From Anastrepha obliqua (lineage: Eukaryota > Arthropoda > Insecta > Diptera > Tephritidae), in contig NC_072893.1 of assembly GCF_027943255.1 (NCBI RefSeq), positions 93,999,784 through 94,063,783 of the forward strand: a DNA stretch of 64,000 nt, in the 5' to 3' direction. The notes under the pieces are model-generated. The model searched no databases and was not told the DNA's origin. It saw only the letters and a program-made list of their open reading frames with translations. Made by a program: the position numbers and the translations under genes. This document shows positions 10,874-21,599 of the stretch, one piece after another. Position 1 is the stretch's first letter, and each line of letters opens with the position of its first letter.

Positions 10874-12407
10874 TCTATATATATAAAAATTCAGCCGTTT
10901 TTCGCGTTGTGATGAACTTTACGGAGAATGGCTAAACCGATTTTAACCAAACTTTGCCACATTAAAGAGACACATGTGGAGAAGGTTTGTGTTTTGAAAT
11001 TTTAAGAATCGGATACCAGGGTCTCGAGAAATAGGCCAAAACGTGGACCCGGGTAACCCTAGGATGTGTTTGTACAATATGGGTAGCAAATGGAAGCTGT
11101 TGATGATTTCTATAGTATAGAGTATTAGAGTATTTTTCATACCGTTCCGTGACTAGGGTCTCGAGATATAGGCCAAAACGTGGACCCGCCGTGTCTTTGC
11201 ACCGAATTAAACCAAACTTACACACATTGTTAAGTAAGTATTGAAAATGGGTTTCGTAAAGTTTGGTTGTAATTCGGAGCACTGGCAACGCGTACAGCGT
11301 TCTTTTGAACCAGCCATAATGTCGTTTACTTTTTTAACGCTTGGGGCGGAACTGAACTGTCAAATTGACAGTGTGAGTTACAATGTGTCAATATTTCTTT
11401 CTGGTTTGGACGCCATAAGGAGAAGGCGTAAGTGCAAAGTGTAAACATTTTTTGTGAATTTTTTGGGGTGGATTTTGGAACAGTGAATAATTTCTTACGA
11501 AATTTGAGAATTTAATATGAAATCCGAATGTTCAAATGAAATTATGTTTTGTGGATTTATTTTTTCGGTTCATATGCGATAAGCTACGATACACCATGAG
11601 TGAAAAAAATGGTAAAAAAAAATTAAAAAACAAAAGAAATTTTTAAAGGATGCAAAAGAAGAGCACGAAAAATGCGTAACTTTGATGAAAAAATTAATAG
11701 TCTTATCATGCAAATTGTCAACAATTTTCAGAAGAAAAGAGATGATTTATGAAAATCACAACAAAATAAAATAATCCTGACCATGCGGACTTGGGCTTTT
11801 AAACACATATGCATCGAAAATATACTCCACAAAATTAAAAAAGAAACTTGTTTTAAAATCTCAGAATACCATAATTACAATGCCAAGACAATCACGTAAT
11901 CATATTGGTCGTTCGACAAATAATAATAGGCGCATGAGAAATGCCCGGAATAACGCGACATCAGAAGAACGTCAAGAACAAAATGAAGTAGTCAAACGAT
12001 TGATGAATAATGTTATCCAAGCAACTATTTTAATTAGCAAATTCAAGAATGAAGACGTTCTAATACCAAGAATTCCAATGATTCCACCTGCATTGCCATT
12101 TGAATTCAAGCGTTTGCAACTGCCCATTCGTTTAGCATTTGCAATAACTATCAATAAATCACAAGGGCAAACTTTAGAAATATGCGGGATGAATTTAGAA
12201 GAACCAGTATTCACCCATGGCCAACTATACGTTGGCTGTTCACGTGTTGGGAAGCCAACAACATTATATATTTACTTAAAAACAAATAGAAAAACAAAAA
12301 ATATTGTTTATGCCAAAGCGCTTGAGTAAAGAATAAAGAAATAAATAATATGAAAACCATATCTATTCTATTTTAGTGTGCCCAGCGAACCGGGCCGGGT
12401 TTGCTAG
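10874..12407 (+). mobile_element. Helitron, internally deleted, both ends present
   Basis: The left end starts TCTATATATATAAAAATTC after an A. The right end has a GC-rich hairpin (AGCGAACC ... GGTTTGCT, 12384-12405) and then CTAG followed by a host T at 12408. These fit the Helitron rule: 5'-TC, subterminal 3' hairpin, CTRR, insertion between A and T. A 32 bp block, GTCTCGAGAAATAGGCCAAA plus ACGTGGACCC, occurs twice near 11020 and 11155. The only coding part is the short helicase-tail ORF at 11880-12329. Confidence 0.85.
11880..12329 (+). pseudogene. Helitron Rep/helicase, N-C fusion remnant
   Basis: This is an open frame of 149 codons. Residues 1-35 (RNHIGRSTNNNRRMRNARNN) resemble the Arg/Asn-rich start of Helitron Rep proteins. 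Residues 50-149 are the very C-terminus of the Pif1-like helicase: FKRLQLPIRLAFAITINKSQ, GQTL, then VFTHGQLYVGCSRVGKP, the helicase motif VI region. A complete Rep-Hel protein is well over 1000 residues. The rolling-circle HUH nuclease and most helicase motifs are gone, yet start and stop are joined in one frame. It can have no transposase activity. Whether it is expressed is unknown. Confidence 0.8.
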
Positions 12408-12494
12408 TATATAAATATAATGGATATGTTGAATTTGCCGAGTTAGTAAATTGAGTTTTTATTGTGGCCACCTTTGTTTCGAAAAAAGAGGGAT

Positions 12495-14800
12495 AATTTG
12501 GATATTCAATTTTCAATTCAATTTATTTGATTTGTTTTGTACATAGTAAGACAAAGTCTTGTGGTAGTACATCTTCTTATAATTCTAGAATACGAGGATG
12601 GTATACACAAAAATGCTGCTTAAATTTTAAAACTATTTTATCTATTAAAGTTATTGACGAAAACTTAGAATAGTAAGTGAGAAAAAGAGAAAGATGGTGG
12701 GAATGGGAGGAGGGAAGGGGAAATAAAGGTTAGAAGTAGTTAGAAACTGTAGTGTAAGTCGGAACAATCAGATTCAATGTTCGTGTGCACTGGCATCCTT
12801 TAATGTTTTTATATAGGTACGAGGGGTGCCTTTTATATTTCGGGATTAGAGAACAAAAACAAATTTTAATCATCGAAAATCACTTTATTGTTTTTCAAAA
12901 TATTGTTCATCTATACACTTTTGCATGCGTTTGAACCAAGTGTCGAAGCACTTTTGCCACTCTGAATGAGGTACCTCCAAAACATGCATTCTGAATGCCG
13001 CAACCGCTTCTTCAGGTGTCGAAAAACGTTGATCTCTCAGTTTGTTTTTTACGTACGGGAATAAAAAGAAGTCATTCGGTGCCAAGTCAGGACTATACGG
13101 CGGATCACCCATTAATTCGATGTTTTGGGTGCTCAAAAATGCAGTTGTTCGAGCCGATGTGTGAGAGCTCGCATTGTCCTGGTGAAGAGTGATCCGTCTT
13201 TGGCGATTGGTTTTCCTAATTTCTTGAAAGACAACTGGCAAACAAATGGTTGTGTACCACTCAGAATTTACTGTTCTGCGTTTTTCCGAAAAAACAGGCG
13301 ACCATTTGCTTGAAAGTGCCACGTGCGCGAACAACTTTTGTTGGATTTGGCTCATCTTGATACACCCATACAGTCGACTGCTGTTTACTTTCGGGCTCAT
13401 ACGCGTAAATCCATGATTCATCACCTGTCACGATGCCATAGACGTGTTTCGAAGCCACGCGATCGTATTTTTGGGCATTTCCTTCGACCAATCGACACGA
13501 GCCTTTTTTTGAGCGATTGACAAATTGTGTGGGATCCAACGCGAACAAATTTTTTTGACAGTCAAATGTTTATGCAATATTGAATGTATGCTGGTCGCAC
13601 TAATGCCTAAGATTGTCTCAATCTCACCATAGGTCACATGACGATCTTGCAATATCAGTTCGCGCACAGCATCAATGGTTTTCGGAACAACAACTGATTT
13701 TGGACGACCCTCACGAAACTCGTCTTGGAGTGAACTACGACCACGATTGAATTCACCATACCATCGATAAACACTGGTCCTTGATGGAGCTTCATCGCCA
13801 AAAATGAATTAAGTTCATCCATGCAATGTTGCTGAGTTAATCCACGTCGAAAGTTGTAAAAAATAATCGCTCGAAAATGTTCACGATTTAATTCCATTTT
13901 TGGATCGAGATGAATCTTTTAAGTTACTGTAAACAACACAAATAGCGCTAGTATTTCAAAACATTCTGAGTACGTAAAAGCTAAAAAATGTCAAACTTTG
14001 CGATACATCTGTCAGTTGCCAAATTGCAACACCAGGGTTGCCAAATCCCGAAATATAAAGGGCACCCCAGGTACAATAGTTTTTGAGTGCATATTAATTT
14101 TTGCAGGAACAAAAGAGAGCGTATTTTGAGATACGAGTCGAGGTTATGATCGAGAATCTGTTTTGAGTAGGTAAATATATGGTCATATTTCCTTTTTTCA
14201 AACACGAAACGCGCTGCATTGTTTAAAGTGATTTGCAATTTATTTTCAAATTATTATCAAGCCTGCAATATACTAATTCAGCGTATGATACATGAGGAAC
14301 AATGAGTGATCTAACAAGTTTTAATTTATTTTGCCGTGGCAGTAAGTAGGCAGTACAATATAGCTTTCTAAGAATATTATATACCTTGTTTACAACAAAG
14401 TTTACATGGTCAACGCATGATAATCTTGAATTTATTCTGGACTGGAAATTACTCAGCAGATTATTCTTGTGCAAGTAGCAGATAATTTGTCGCGCCAAAA
14501 ATTTTTCAAATACTTTCGATAGGGCTGAAGTGCTGAGGAGCGGTAGAGCATTTTATTTTTGGCACAGGTATTATATTTGCTATCTTCCAGAGATATGGAA
14601 ATGTAGACGAGGTGATTGAAAAAGTTAATTATGTGCTTAAGTGATGGTATTACAAATGGTAGAATAACTTTAAGAAATTTAAGACAAATGCCGTCGGTCC
14701 CTATAGCATTAGATTTGACAGTATGTACACACTGTATCAAATCACCGTCCGCTGACAACTTACTGAATCGCTCCATTACTCATTCTTCCGATATTCCTTA
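12495..14800 (-). mobile_element. CR1-like LINE split by a mariner
   Basis: The minus strand reads RT pieces from 14776 down: VKSNAIGTDGICLKFL (N-terminal RT), then SNFQSRINSRLSCVDHVNFV and LVRSLIVPHVSYAELVYC (thumb), then NNAARFVFEKRKYDHIFTY and LKIRSLLFLQKLI. The reading frame is cut at the mariner boundary 14071. It resumes on the far side (12819 downward) as LYKNIKGCQCTRTLNLIVPT and ends at a stop near 12745. The 3' UTR ends near 12500 at an A-rich stretch after AATAAAT. The middle of RT is missing, so the copy was already defective. Confidence 0.75.
12820..14071 (-). mobile_element. mariner, full length, dead
   Basis: This 1252 bp element has ends CGAGGGGTGCCTTTTATATT (left) and GGGGTGCCCTTTATATTTCG (right, reverse complement), flanked by TA (12818-12819 and 14072-14073). 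Transposase pieces on the minus strand include N-terminal LNREHFRAIIFYNFRRGLTQ, second HTH VTYGEIETILGISATSIHSI, and catalytic motifs TGDESW, HQDNASSHTSA and YSPDLAPNDFF with 34 residues between second and third Asp (DD34D). At least three frameshifts and a stop break it. It lies inside a LINE reading frame. Confidence 0.9.
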
Positions 14801-15289
14801 AAAGGTTTTGGAGGCGACAGCTACTGCCCCTTGTAGCTTAAGAACAAAATGCAATTCTAATGCCATTGGGGAAGCTCGATAATAAGACTAATAAAGAAAA
14901 AAAAACATAAATCAATAAATAATTAAAATCAGTTTTGTTCCAATCAATAACGTTCCCTTTTTCACGGCACCTAAAGTTGTTCCCATATTCATCAACCTGA
15001 CTTCGTCCAGTATCCTCGTTTTGAGTTTTGATATTATAATGAGTACCATTTTCAAAAGAATTTACTTATCGTTTCGTATTTCGTTGATTTTTTGTCATTT
15101 GATTTTCCTTTAATCATTGAGCAGACGCTTTGCTTTTCTCATTACGCAGACTCCACAGGGTTGCATAGAAAATGTGATACATATTTATTGCCACTTAAGT
15201 ATTATTTGAAGCTCAAGAATGAACAAAATATAATTATTGTAATATTGTTATAAAAGTTAAACATTCAAATCGATTTGTAACCATTGCCA
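14801..15289. other. No gene recognised
   Basis: AT-rich spacer between LINE and mariner fragments. Nothing recognised. Confidence 0.5.
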
Positions 15290-15597
15290 CACCTCATTGC
15301 GTATTCCCCAGATCTGGCCCCCTGTGACTTTTTCTTGTTCCCGAGCTGAAGAGGCCAGAGGCCCATGAAAGGACGACGCTACGCTACGATTGACGAGATA
15401 GAGACGGCATCGAAGGAGGATCTGAACAAGAAAAAAAAAATTATTTTTTGAAGTGCTTCGAAGATTGGAAAAAACGTTGGCACAAGTGCATAATATCTGA
15501 TGGGGATTACTTTGAAGGGGATAAAATAGATATTAATGAATAAATAAATAATTTTTGAAAAAACACAAAATTCGCGATACTTTTTGAACACACCTAG
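15290..15597 (+). mobile_element. mariner 3' end fragment
   Basis: The plus strand reads a transposase C-terminus: LKRPEAHERTTLRYDEIETA, then KEDLNKKKKNYFLKCFEDWK and KRWHKCIISDGDYFEGD to a stop. This is the tail of a DD34D mariner from the third Asp onward, followed by the 3' end near ACACACCTAGTA. Everything upstream is absent. The subfamily differs from the other mariners here. Confidence 0.75.
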
Positions 15598-15599
15598 TA

Positions 15600-15960
15600 T
15601 GTATATGTTATTAGAAAAATTCCGAATTCTACATATCGATGGTTTTCGAGAAAAGCGACATAACTCAAAATTCGGAGTTTTCCCGTTAAAAGCAAAAATC
15701 AACTACAGAGTTTATATATTTTTATGTGGAAAAGCGTCATAAGCGAATCTTGAAGCAATTCTGAGAGATGGCGTTAGAGTCGTTTTGTCAGGTGATCGGA
15801 TTGGCGCGTCACTTATCTAGAAAACTGACCCAACTCAGTATTTTGTATTTTTGAATTATGTCACTTTTCTCGAAAACCATCGATATAATGACTTTGCACA
15901 AAATACTCTGATTTTCATGAAACTTCTTGCATTTTGAAGATTGGCTGTACAGTAAGGCAT
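15600..15960. repeat. Small foldback, ~40 bp inverted arms
   Basis: ATCGATGGTTTTCGAGAAAA near 15638 recurs as reverse complement near 15870-15895 (TTTTCTCGAAAACCATCGAT), extending about 40 bp with few mismatches. The inner region is noncoding. Probably a MITE relic; outer ends not resolved. Confidence 0.5.
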
Positions 15961-15973
15961 GTGTATATGTATG

Positions 15974-16096
15974 TAGGTGGCGCAAATTAATCATCAATTT
16001 TTGTGTTTGAATAATTTTTTTATTAAATAAAAAAAAATATTTTTTACTAAATGAAAAAAAATGATTTCGAGTGATTCATTTTACGCCACCTTGTAT
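15974..16096. mobile_element. MITE with DD41D-type ends (~123 bp)
   Basis: AGGTGGCGCAAATTAATCAT at the left mirrors GATTCATTTTACGCCACCTT at the right, with TA at the right edge. The ends match the MITE at 4065-4258 and the DD41D element at 23480-24787. The centre is A/T-only filler. Confidence 0.75.
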
Positions 16097-16748
16097 ATGC
16101 GGTGAGCGTAGACGTCATGATATTTCTAAATATAGGACTTAGAAGCCGATTCGGATAATATTCAGCAAATACTCCTATTAGTTAAATAAGAGAGCATCCA
16201 TGCATATGTACATACGTTTGCAAAAAATAGGCAGGTGCCACAAGGGTTCAGATATTCTCAATTGCTACGTCGCTGCCAGAAATACTCTTACTCTCAAATA
16301 CTTAACATACACACACACTCTTCAAATCAGCATTTTAAATTGCATTAATAAATTCCAAAACTTCTGATACGCAAGCCGAATTAATTAACTAAAAAGTATC
16401 TATGAAATAATGTGCTATCAGACGCAAAAAAAAACGAACAAATTGAATGCGAATAAACACAAAGCTTTCACTTTTTTCTGTTAGAAGTTTAATAATAACG
16501 AGGGGAAAAGGGGTTAACAACCTACAGAATATATGCATTGACTTTACATTTTAAATATATGTAAATAAGCTTAAAGTAAACTGCACGCTAAAATACTGTG
16601 GACAGCGTCGGCTGTGTTTGAAACGCGGGCAAAGACCCCGTGGGTGGAAAGGAGTTCTATCACAAAGTCATAGCAATCTGTTTCTACGAAAAACAGTAAT
16701 TCTTATTTGTATTTTCGTTTTGCCTTTCTAAATTGTTAATGCTTTTAA
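16097..16748. other. No gene recognised
   Basis: Spacer up to the TTAA of the piggyBac element. No supported feature. Confidence 0.5.
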
Positions 16749-19032
16749 CCCTTCAGAAGGCGCGCTATGAGCAATTTGCTCACGCAATTTTAAAATTGCC
16801 AAATTTTCAATGTTTACCGTCAGTCCTAGAATAACGGCGCTCAGTACCTCTAAGTAAATGATTTGTCTTTACAATAAGAAGCATTCGAAGTGTGTAGTGT
16901 GCGAATAGAGATCGAAGATATTGGTTTACTTTATATGTGCGGCATTTTGCTCATTGCGCGCCTAACTACGTAAGTATTTTAATACATTTTTTTTGCAATA
17001 AACGCGTGTAGTTGCTTTTTATAATTATTTAGGTAAATTTTTTAACAAAATAATGGAAACTAATAGCAAACGTCGTCGTCTGGCAAATAACACCTCACAA
17101 ATTGCATCTTGGTTGGACGAAATTTTGGATGACGAGGACGACGTGGAAGAAGATTTTGAGAAAAGTGATTGTGAAAGTGAACACACTGATCACCAGAGTG
17201 ACACAGAACAATCTTCTGATACCGACGCAGGTTTTGATCAAGATGAAAACGTCGAAATGCCGCGAGGAAGGCGGCAATTTTATTTGGGAAAAGATATGTG
17301 TACAAAATGGGCTATGGATGTACCCACTCGCAATATACGTACTAGACGCTGTAACATAGTTACACATCTTCCAGGAGTTAAGGGCACATTCAAAAAGTGA
17401 CTGATTTGTACCAAAGAGACAGGGATTGCAAGGAAACAGATTTGGCAGAGATGAAAGCATTTATTGGAATTTTGTATATGGCTGGATTAAAAAAATTGAA
17501 CCATTCAAATTTAAAGGAGCTTTGTCTAGATGATGGAACTGCTCCAGATATTTTCAGAGCAACAATGTCGATCAAGCGTTTTTTATTCCTAGTCCGTGTG
17601 ATTCGTTTCGATGAAACTTCGTCTCGTTTAGCCAGATCCCAATTAGATAATCTTGCCGCGTTCAGAGAAATATTTGAAGAATTTAATGGCTATTGTTCCG
17701 AACATTTTATTCCTGGAGAATACTGCATCATTGACGAAATGCTGGAATCTTTTCGAGGAAGGTGCAAGTTCCGAATTTATATGCCTAATAAGCCAGCTAA
17801 GTACGGATTAAAAATTAACGCATTGGTTGATTCAAGGATGTTTTACACTTATAAAATGGAGATATACTGCGGAAAACAGCCACCTGGACCTTATCAGTTA
17901 GATAATTCACCTGCTAGTATCGTCAAAAGAATTGCTGCTCCAATATTAAATACAGGCAGAAATTTAACAATGGACAATTACTTTATATCCATACCCCTGC
18001 TTGATGATCTTTACAAAAACTACAGGACGACTGCTGTTGGTACACTAAGAAAAAATAAGAAGGAAATTCCTCGTCAATTCATTTCGACAAGAGGAAGACC
18101 AGTACCTCATAACCTATTTGGTTTTGGTGAAAACAAAACTATTGTCTCGCATACTCCAAAAAAGAAAAATAAGAAAATTGTAGGTACTTTTGTTATCTTC
18201 TTTTCATACCGACGACGGAATAGATGATGAAACGGGTGACAAAATCAAACCCGAAATTATAACATTTTATAACCACACAAAGGGTGGAGTAGATACTGTG
18301 GACCAGATGAAGGAAACTTATTCGGTATCCAGAACTACTCGCAGGTGGCCCATGCGACTATTTTTTACAATTATTAATATTGCTGGTATAAACGCCCAAA
18401 TTATTTATAAATGCAATACTCAAATCATGACACAGAGAAGGTTATTTTTGAAAGAAATTGGTTTGGAGCTTATAAAGCCAAATATTGTACGTCGTCAGAC
18501 TATCAAAACACTTCGAAGCTCATTAAAAGAAATAATATCTCATATAGTGCCAAACAATGAACATTTAGAAGCCTCTGAAAATAATGGATTTTGCGCATTG
18601 TGTCCCAGGCGAAAAAACAGACGCACCAAAAAAGGATGATTTTTGTGCAACAAATTACTCTGCACCGAGCACGCAAGAACTACATGTCCAACTTGTTTCG
18701 ATTGCTCCTTTAACAAAGATCTAGCTGAATATTGAATTTTTATTAATATGTATTGCTACTAATTAAAATTGTTTTTTTTTTTTGTTGCAAGTGAAAAAAA
18801 ATGTATTGAGTTTTCGTTTTATCTGTTTTATGTTATCAAAAATAGTTTCCAAGAGCTTAAAACTCAAAAATGCATATATTTTAATAAAAATAAACCATTA
18901 ACCTATAAAAAAACACTTTATCTTACTAATCTACCTAACCTAGCAACATAATATGTTTATTTGAAAGTGGTGTGAGCAAAATGCTCACGTGCGCCAATTC
19001 GTGTAACTTATTAAGGCGCGCCTTCTCGAGGG
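16749..19032 (+). mobile_element. piggyBac element, complete ends, 2284 bp
   Basis: TTAA occurs at 16745-16748 and at 19033-19036. The element starts CCCTTCAGAAGGCGCGC and ends GCGCGCCTTCTCGAGGG, a 17 bp imperfect inverted repeat. Subterminal palindromes TGAGCAATTTGCTCA and TGAGCAAAATGCTCA sit near each end, and a related GCATTTTGCTCATTGCGCGC lies at about 16945. This is the canonical TTAA-CCY...RGG-TTAA layout of piggyBac. The internal transposase is broken (next entry). Confidence 0.95.
17053..18733 (+). pseudogene. piggyBac transposase, three lesions
   Basis: ATG at 17053 opens an acidic N-terminus (ILDDEDDVEEDFEKSD). The DDE domain retains all three catalytic Asp: [32 protein letters not shown] and GGVDTVDQM. 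After these come WPMRLFFTIINIA and the Cys-rich tail (CALCPRR ... CNKLLC ... CPTCFDC) ending at 18735. First lesion: near 17397 the frame changes and about 40-50 residues before the DDE core seem deleted. Second: near 18185 a frameshift separates the third Asp. Third: a TGA stop at 18637 precedes the Cys-rich region in the same frame. It cannot make a whole transposase. Confidence 0.9.
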
Positions 19033-19036
19033 TTAA

Positions 19037-20450
19037 AACTTGTGCTAATTTTTATATAATTTTTATATTGTATAAAGCAAACACATACATATTTCGTCGA
19101 TAGTAACGCATTTTTACAAACTAATCCGGAAGAAATCAGTAATTTCATTCTTAAGCTACATCAATTTTTAAACACTTTTAAATATTGAATGGACCTACAA
19201 GCAGCAATAAAAGGGAAGGCGGCTTTAAAATCATAGTTCTTTTTGGTGCTGAAATCCAGCAGCTGAGGAATTTTTCCTAAGGCATTAAAAGGCTGGGAAC
19301 AATAGAGTAATGCAGTATATGGAAGAGAACAGTCTTATTTTGCATTCCGAATTTTGCCAAGTGCGAATTTTGCCAAGATGTCGCTTCTTTCGAGAGGCAG
19401 CAGCTCATTGGGCACATTTTGTTGCAGATAAACTTCATGTAGGAGTAAGTCGCAGTGCGAAGATTTCGCTCGATCACGTCCGCCATCTCATGTAAGCCTA
19501 TGCTCATCACTGGACAAATGTCATGAGGAGGGAAAGAACTTCGTAGAGGCTCCTGCTGCTTATCTTCAAGAACCATAGCTGATTGGTACAGCCTTTGCGG
19601 TGACGAGGTAGGATTATGTCAGATTGATAAGCAGGAAGCCACTTTTTATGATAAAAAATTAATTTTTTAATTATTCTTTGTATATTTATGTCGGTATTAA
19701 ATAGGTATTCATAATGCATTTAGATAAATAAAATTCAAACAAATCAAATATTCATATAATATTATTTCGTGAAAATTTGGAATAAATTCTTTGGTGTTTT
19801 TATATTGGTCGCTTTTGAGATATCTGACTGCACTAGGAGCAATTTGGTTAATTTTGGAAATTTTAAAAACTAATTACTTAAAACTAAACATTTTGAAAAT
19901 CAAGGTGTGATGGGCGCTTTTGGCACCCAGCGCCTATAAATTCATTAAAAATCAATCCCATATCATTTGTTTTAAAAATAAAATTTTAATAAAAAACTTA
20001 ATTAAAAAAATTTTAAATTGATTTTCGTTCAAAGTGCATGCTCGAAGATTTTTATAAGGAAGAAAAAGTCTAGCATTTTTAACAAAAAAATATCTAAAAT
20101 TCATCCGTATTTTGTGGTGACTTGAAACTTTGTTATAATAAAATTCAATGGGCTGTAAAACTGATAACCCAGAGAAATTCTTAAAATTCTGGTTAGAAAG
20201 ATTAAAGTTTCGATGACATTTTGAAACATTTTGCTCACGTTTGAAACTTTGCTTGATATGGTTTTTGTTGTAGAATGAATTATATTTGTTTAAAGAAATA
20301 GTGGTGCGTGTATAATTTCGCAAAGGAAACGCAAAGGAAATCGTAAGGGTATAAGCCGCGATTTCGATTCGGCATTTCTATTTAATTTGGTACATAAATT
20401 GCTTACGCGATATTGTTAAGTCAAAGTTGAACAGGCATTTTTGAAAAGGT
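19037..20450. other. No gene recognised
   Basis: AT-rich interval between piggyBac and gene 2. A short direct repeat (GAATTTTGCCAAG) occurs twice near 19350. Nothing supports a gene. Confidence 0.5.
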
Positions 20451-20585
20451 TGGTTTTATTTAATTTTAATTCGAAGATATAAATAAGTTAATTGCAACAT
20501 TCAAAGTATTTCATTGCAATATGACACAAAATTTTCATTCGCCTCATTAGAATTATTAAGCTTCTCATATATTCTGCGATTCAAT

Positions 20586-21476
20586 TTAATTATTCACACG
20601 ACGTCTCTTGCCACCAACCCTCCTCCTACGGGTTTTGTTGACGCGTTTCTTCTGCACCGTACGCCGCTTCCCCGGGCGGTTGTTTGTATTTAACATTACC
20701 TTTTGGCCGTTCTTGAAGTACTTGCGATATTTGGCTGGTATGCGCACAGAGACCATCTGGCCCTTTTTACCGCCAGGACGGCGCAAATTTACGCGTGCCG
20801 GACCTTTGGACGCCTTAGCATCAGAAGTACCGCGAATCTCTTGATCTGTTACTACATATTCTTGTGCGCCCGCTGCGAGTGCAGCTTGTAATTGTTCCTC
20901 GTCCATGGCTGCAGCAGCTTCTTCTAGCACCTCCTCCTCCTGACGATCGAGCCCGTCACCACGACTGGTTGAGGTTGGAGAGGTGGTAAGTGTGCCCGTA
21001 ACTGTGGGTAAGGAACCAGTTGAGGTGATTGTGCTATAAGTGGGTGAACTGGTAGTTGGCGTTGTGTAACTGCCTGTGCCGGAATTTCCCGCAATGATAA
21101 TAGGAATGACAGGTTGTTGTTGCTGGCCAAACATATTCTTGAAGAGCATAAACTTCTTCAAAAATAAACGGCCGCTAGAGGCGTCAGAACCCTTCTTGTT
21201 GGTGACATCCTTCTTGCCATTGGTATCGGCGTTAGCGACGTCGTCAGTTTCGTCATCAGCAGATTCAACTTTACGTGCTTCCTTGGCATCACCAGCCAAA
21301 CGGAAGCGGGGCAAAGCTGCCCGTTGACCTATGAAAGTAAAGAAATTTTATTTAGAGTCGAAGGATTGAGCTTCTGAAGTAATTTGAATACCTTTCGCGG
21401 GTTCTGGCTCTGGTTCAGCGTTTACGCAGAGCGCTAGAGCCGCAACAAGGACAAATATTAGTGAGAGATAATTCAT
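20586..21476 (-). CDS. Secreted Thr/Ser and Arg-rich protein, cluster member 2
   Basis: The predicted protein has 275 residues. Exon 1 (21476-21392) encodes signal peptide LIFVLVAALALCVNA followed by EPEPEPAKG. A 63 bp phase-1 intron (21391-21329, GTATTC to CATAG) and exon 2 (21328-20586) complete it. Mature layout: acidic patch (residues 49-64), basic LFLKKFMLFKNMF (83-95), a Ser/Thr/Pro block (111-150) with mucin-like O-glycosylation potential, acidic EEEVLEEAAAAMDEEQ (159-174), then a basic tail (205-275) with RVNKTRRRRVGGKRRR. The start is the only ATG giving a signal peptide in frame across the intron. Secretion is inferred; the function is unknown to me. Confidence 0.85.
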
Positions 21477-21578
21477 TTGGAACTTCTTTTCCTGCAGCTT
21501 CCAAAAAGAACTTTCCAAAGTGTGTGAGCTGTGTGAAAGTTAATTAAACTTTGATTGTTAATCTAGCTAACGGATCAG

Positions 21579-21586
21579 CTTTTATA
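21579..21586 (-). promoter_or_regulatory. TATA box of cluster gene 2
   Basis: TATAAAAG on the minus strand, about 105 bp upstream of the ATG. It is a perfect TATA consensus, identical to the one before gene 3. Confidence 0.75.
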
Positions 21587-21599
21587 CAAACGCAAGGAA

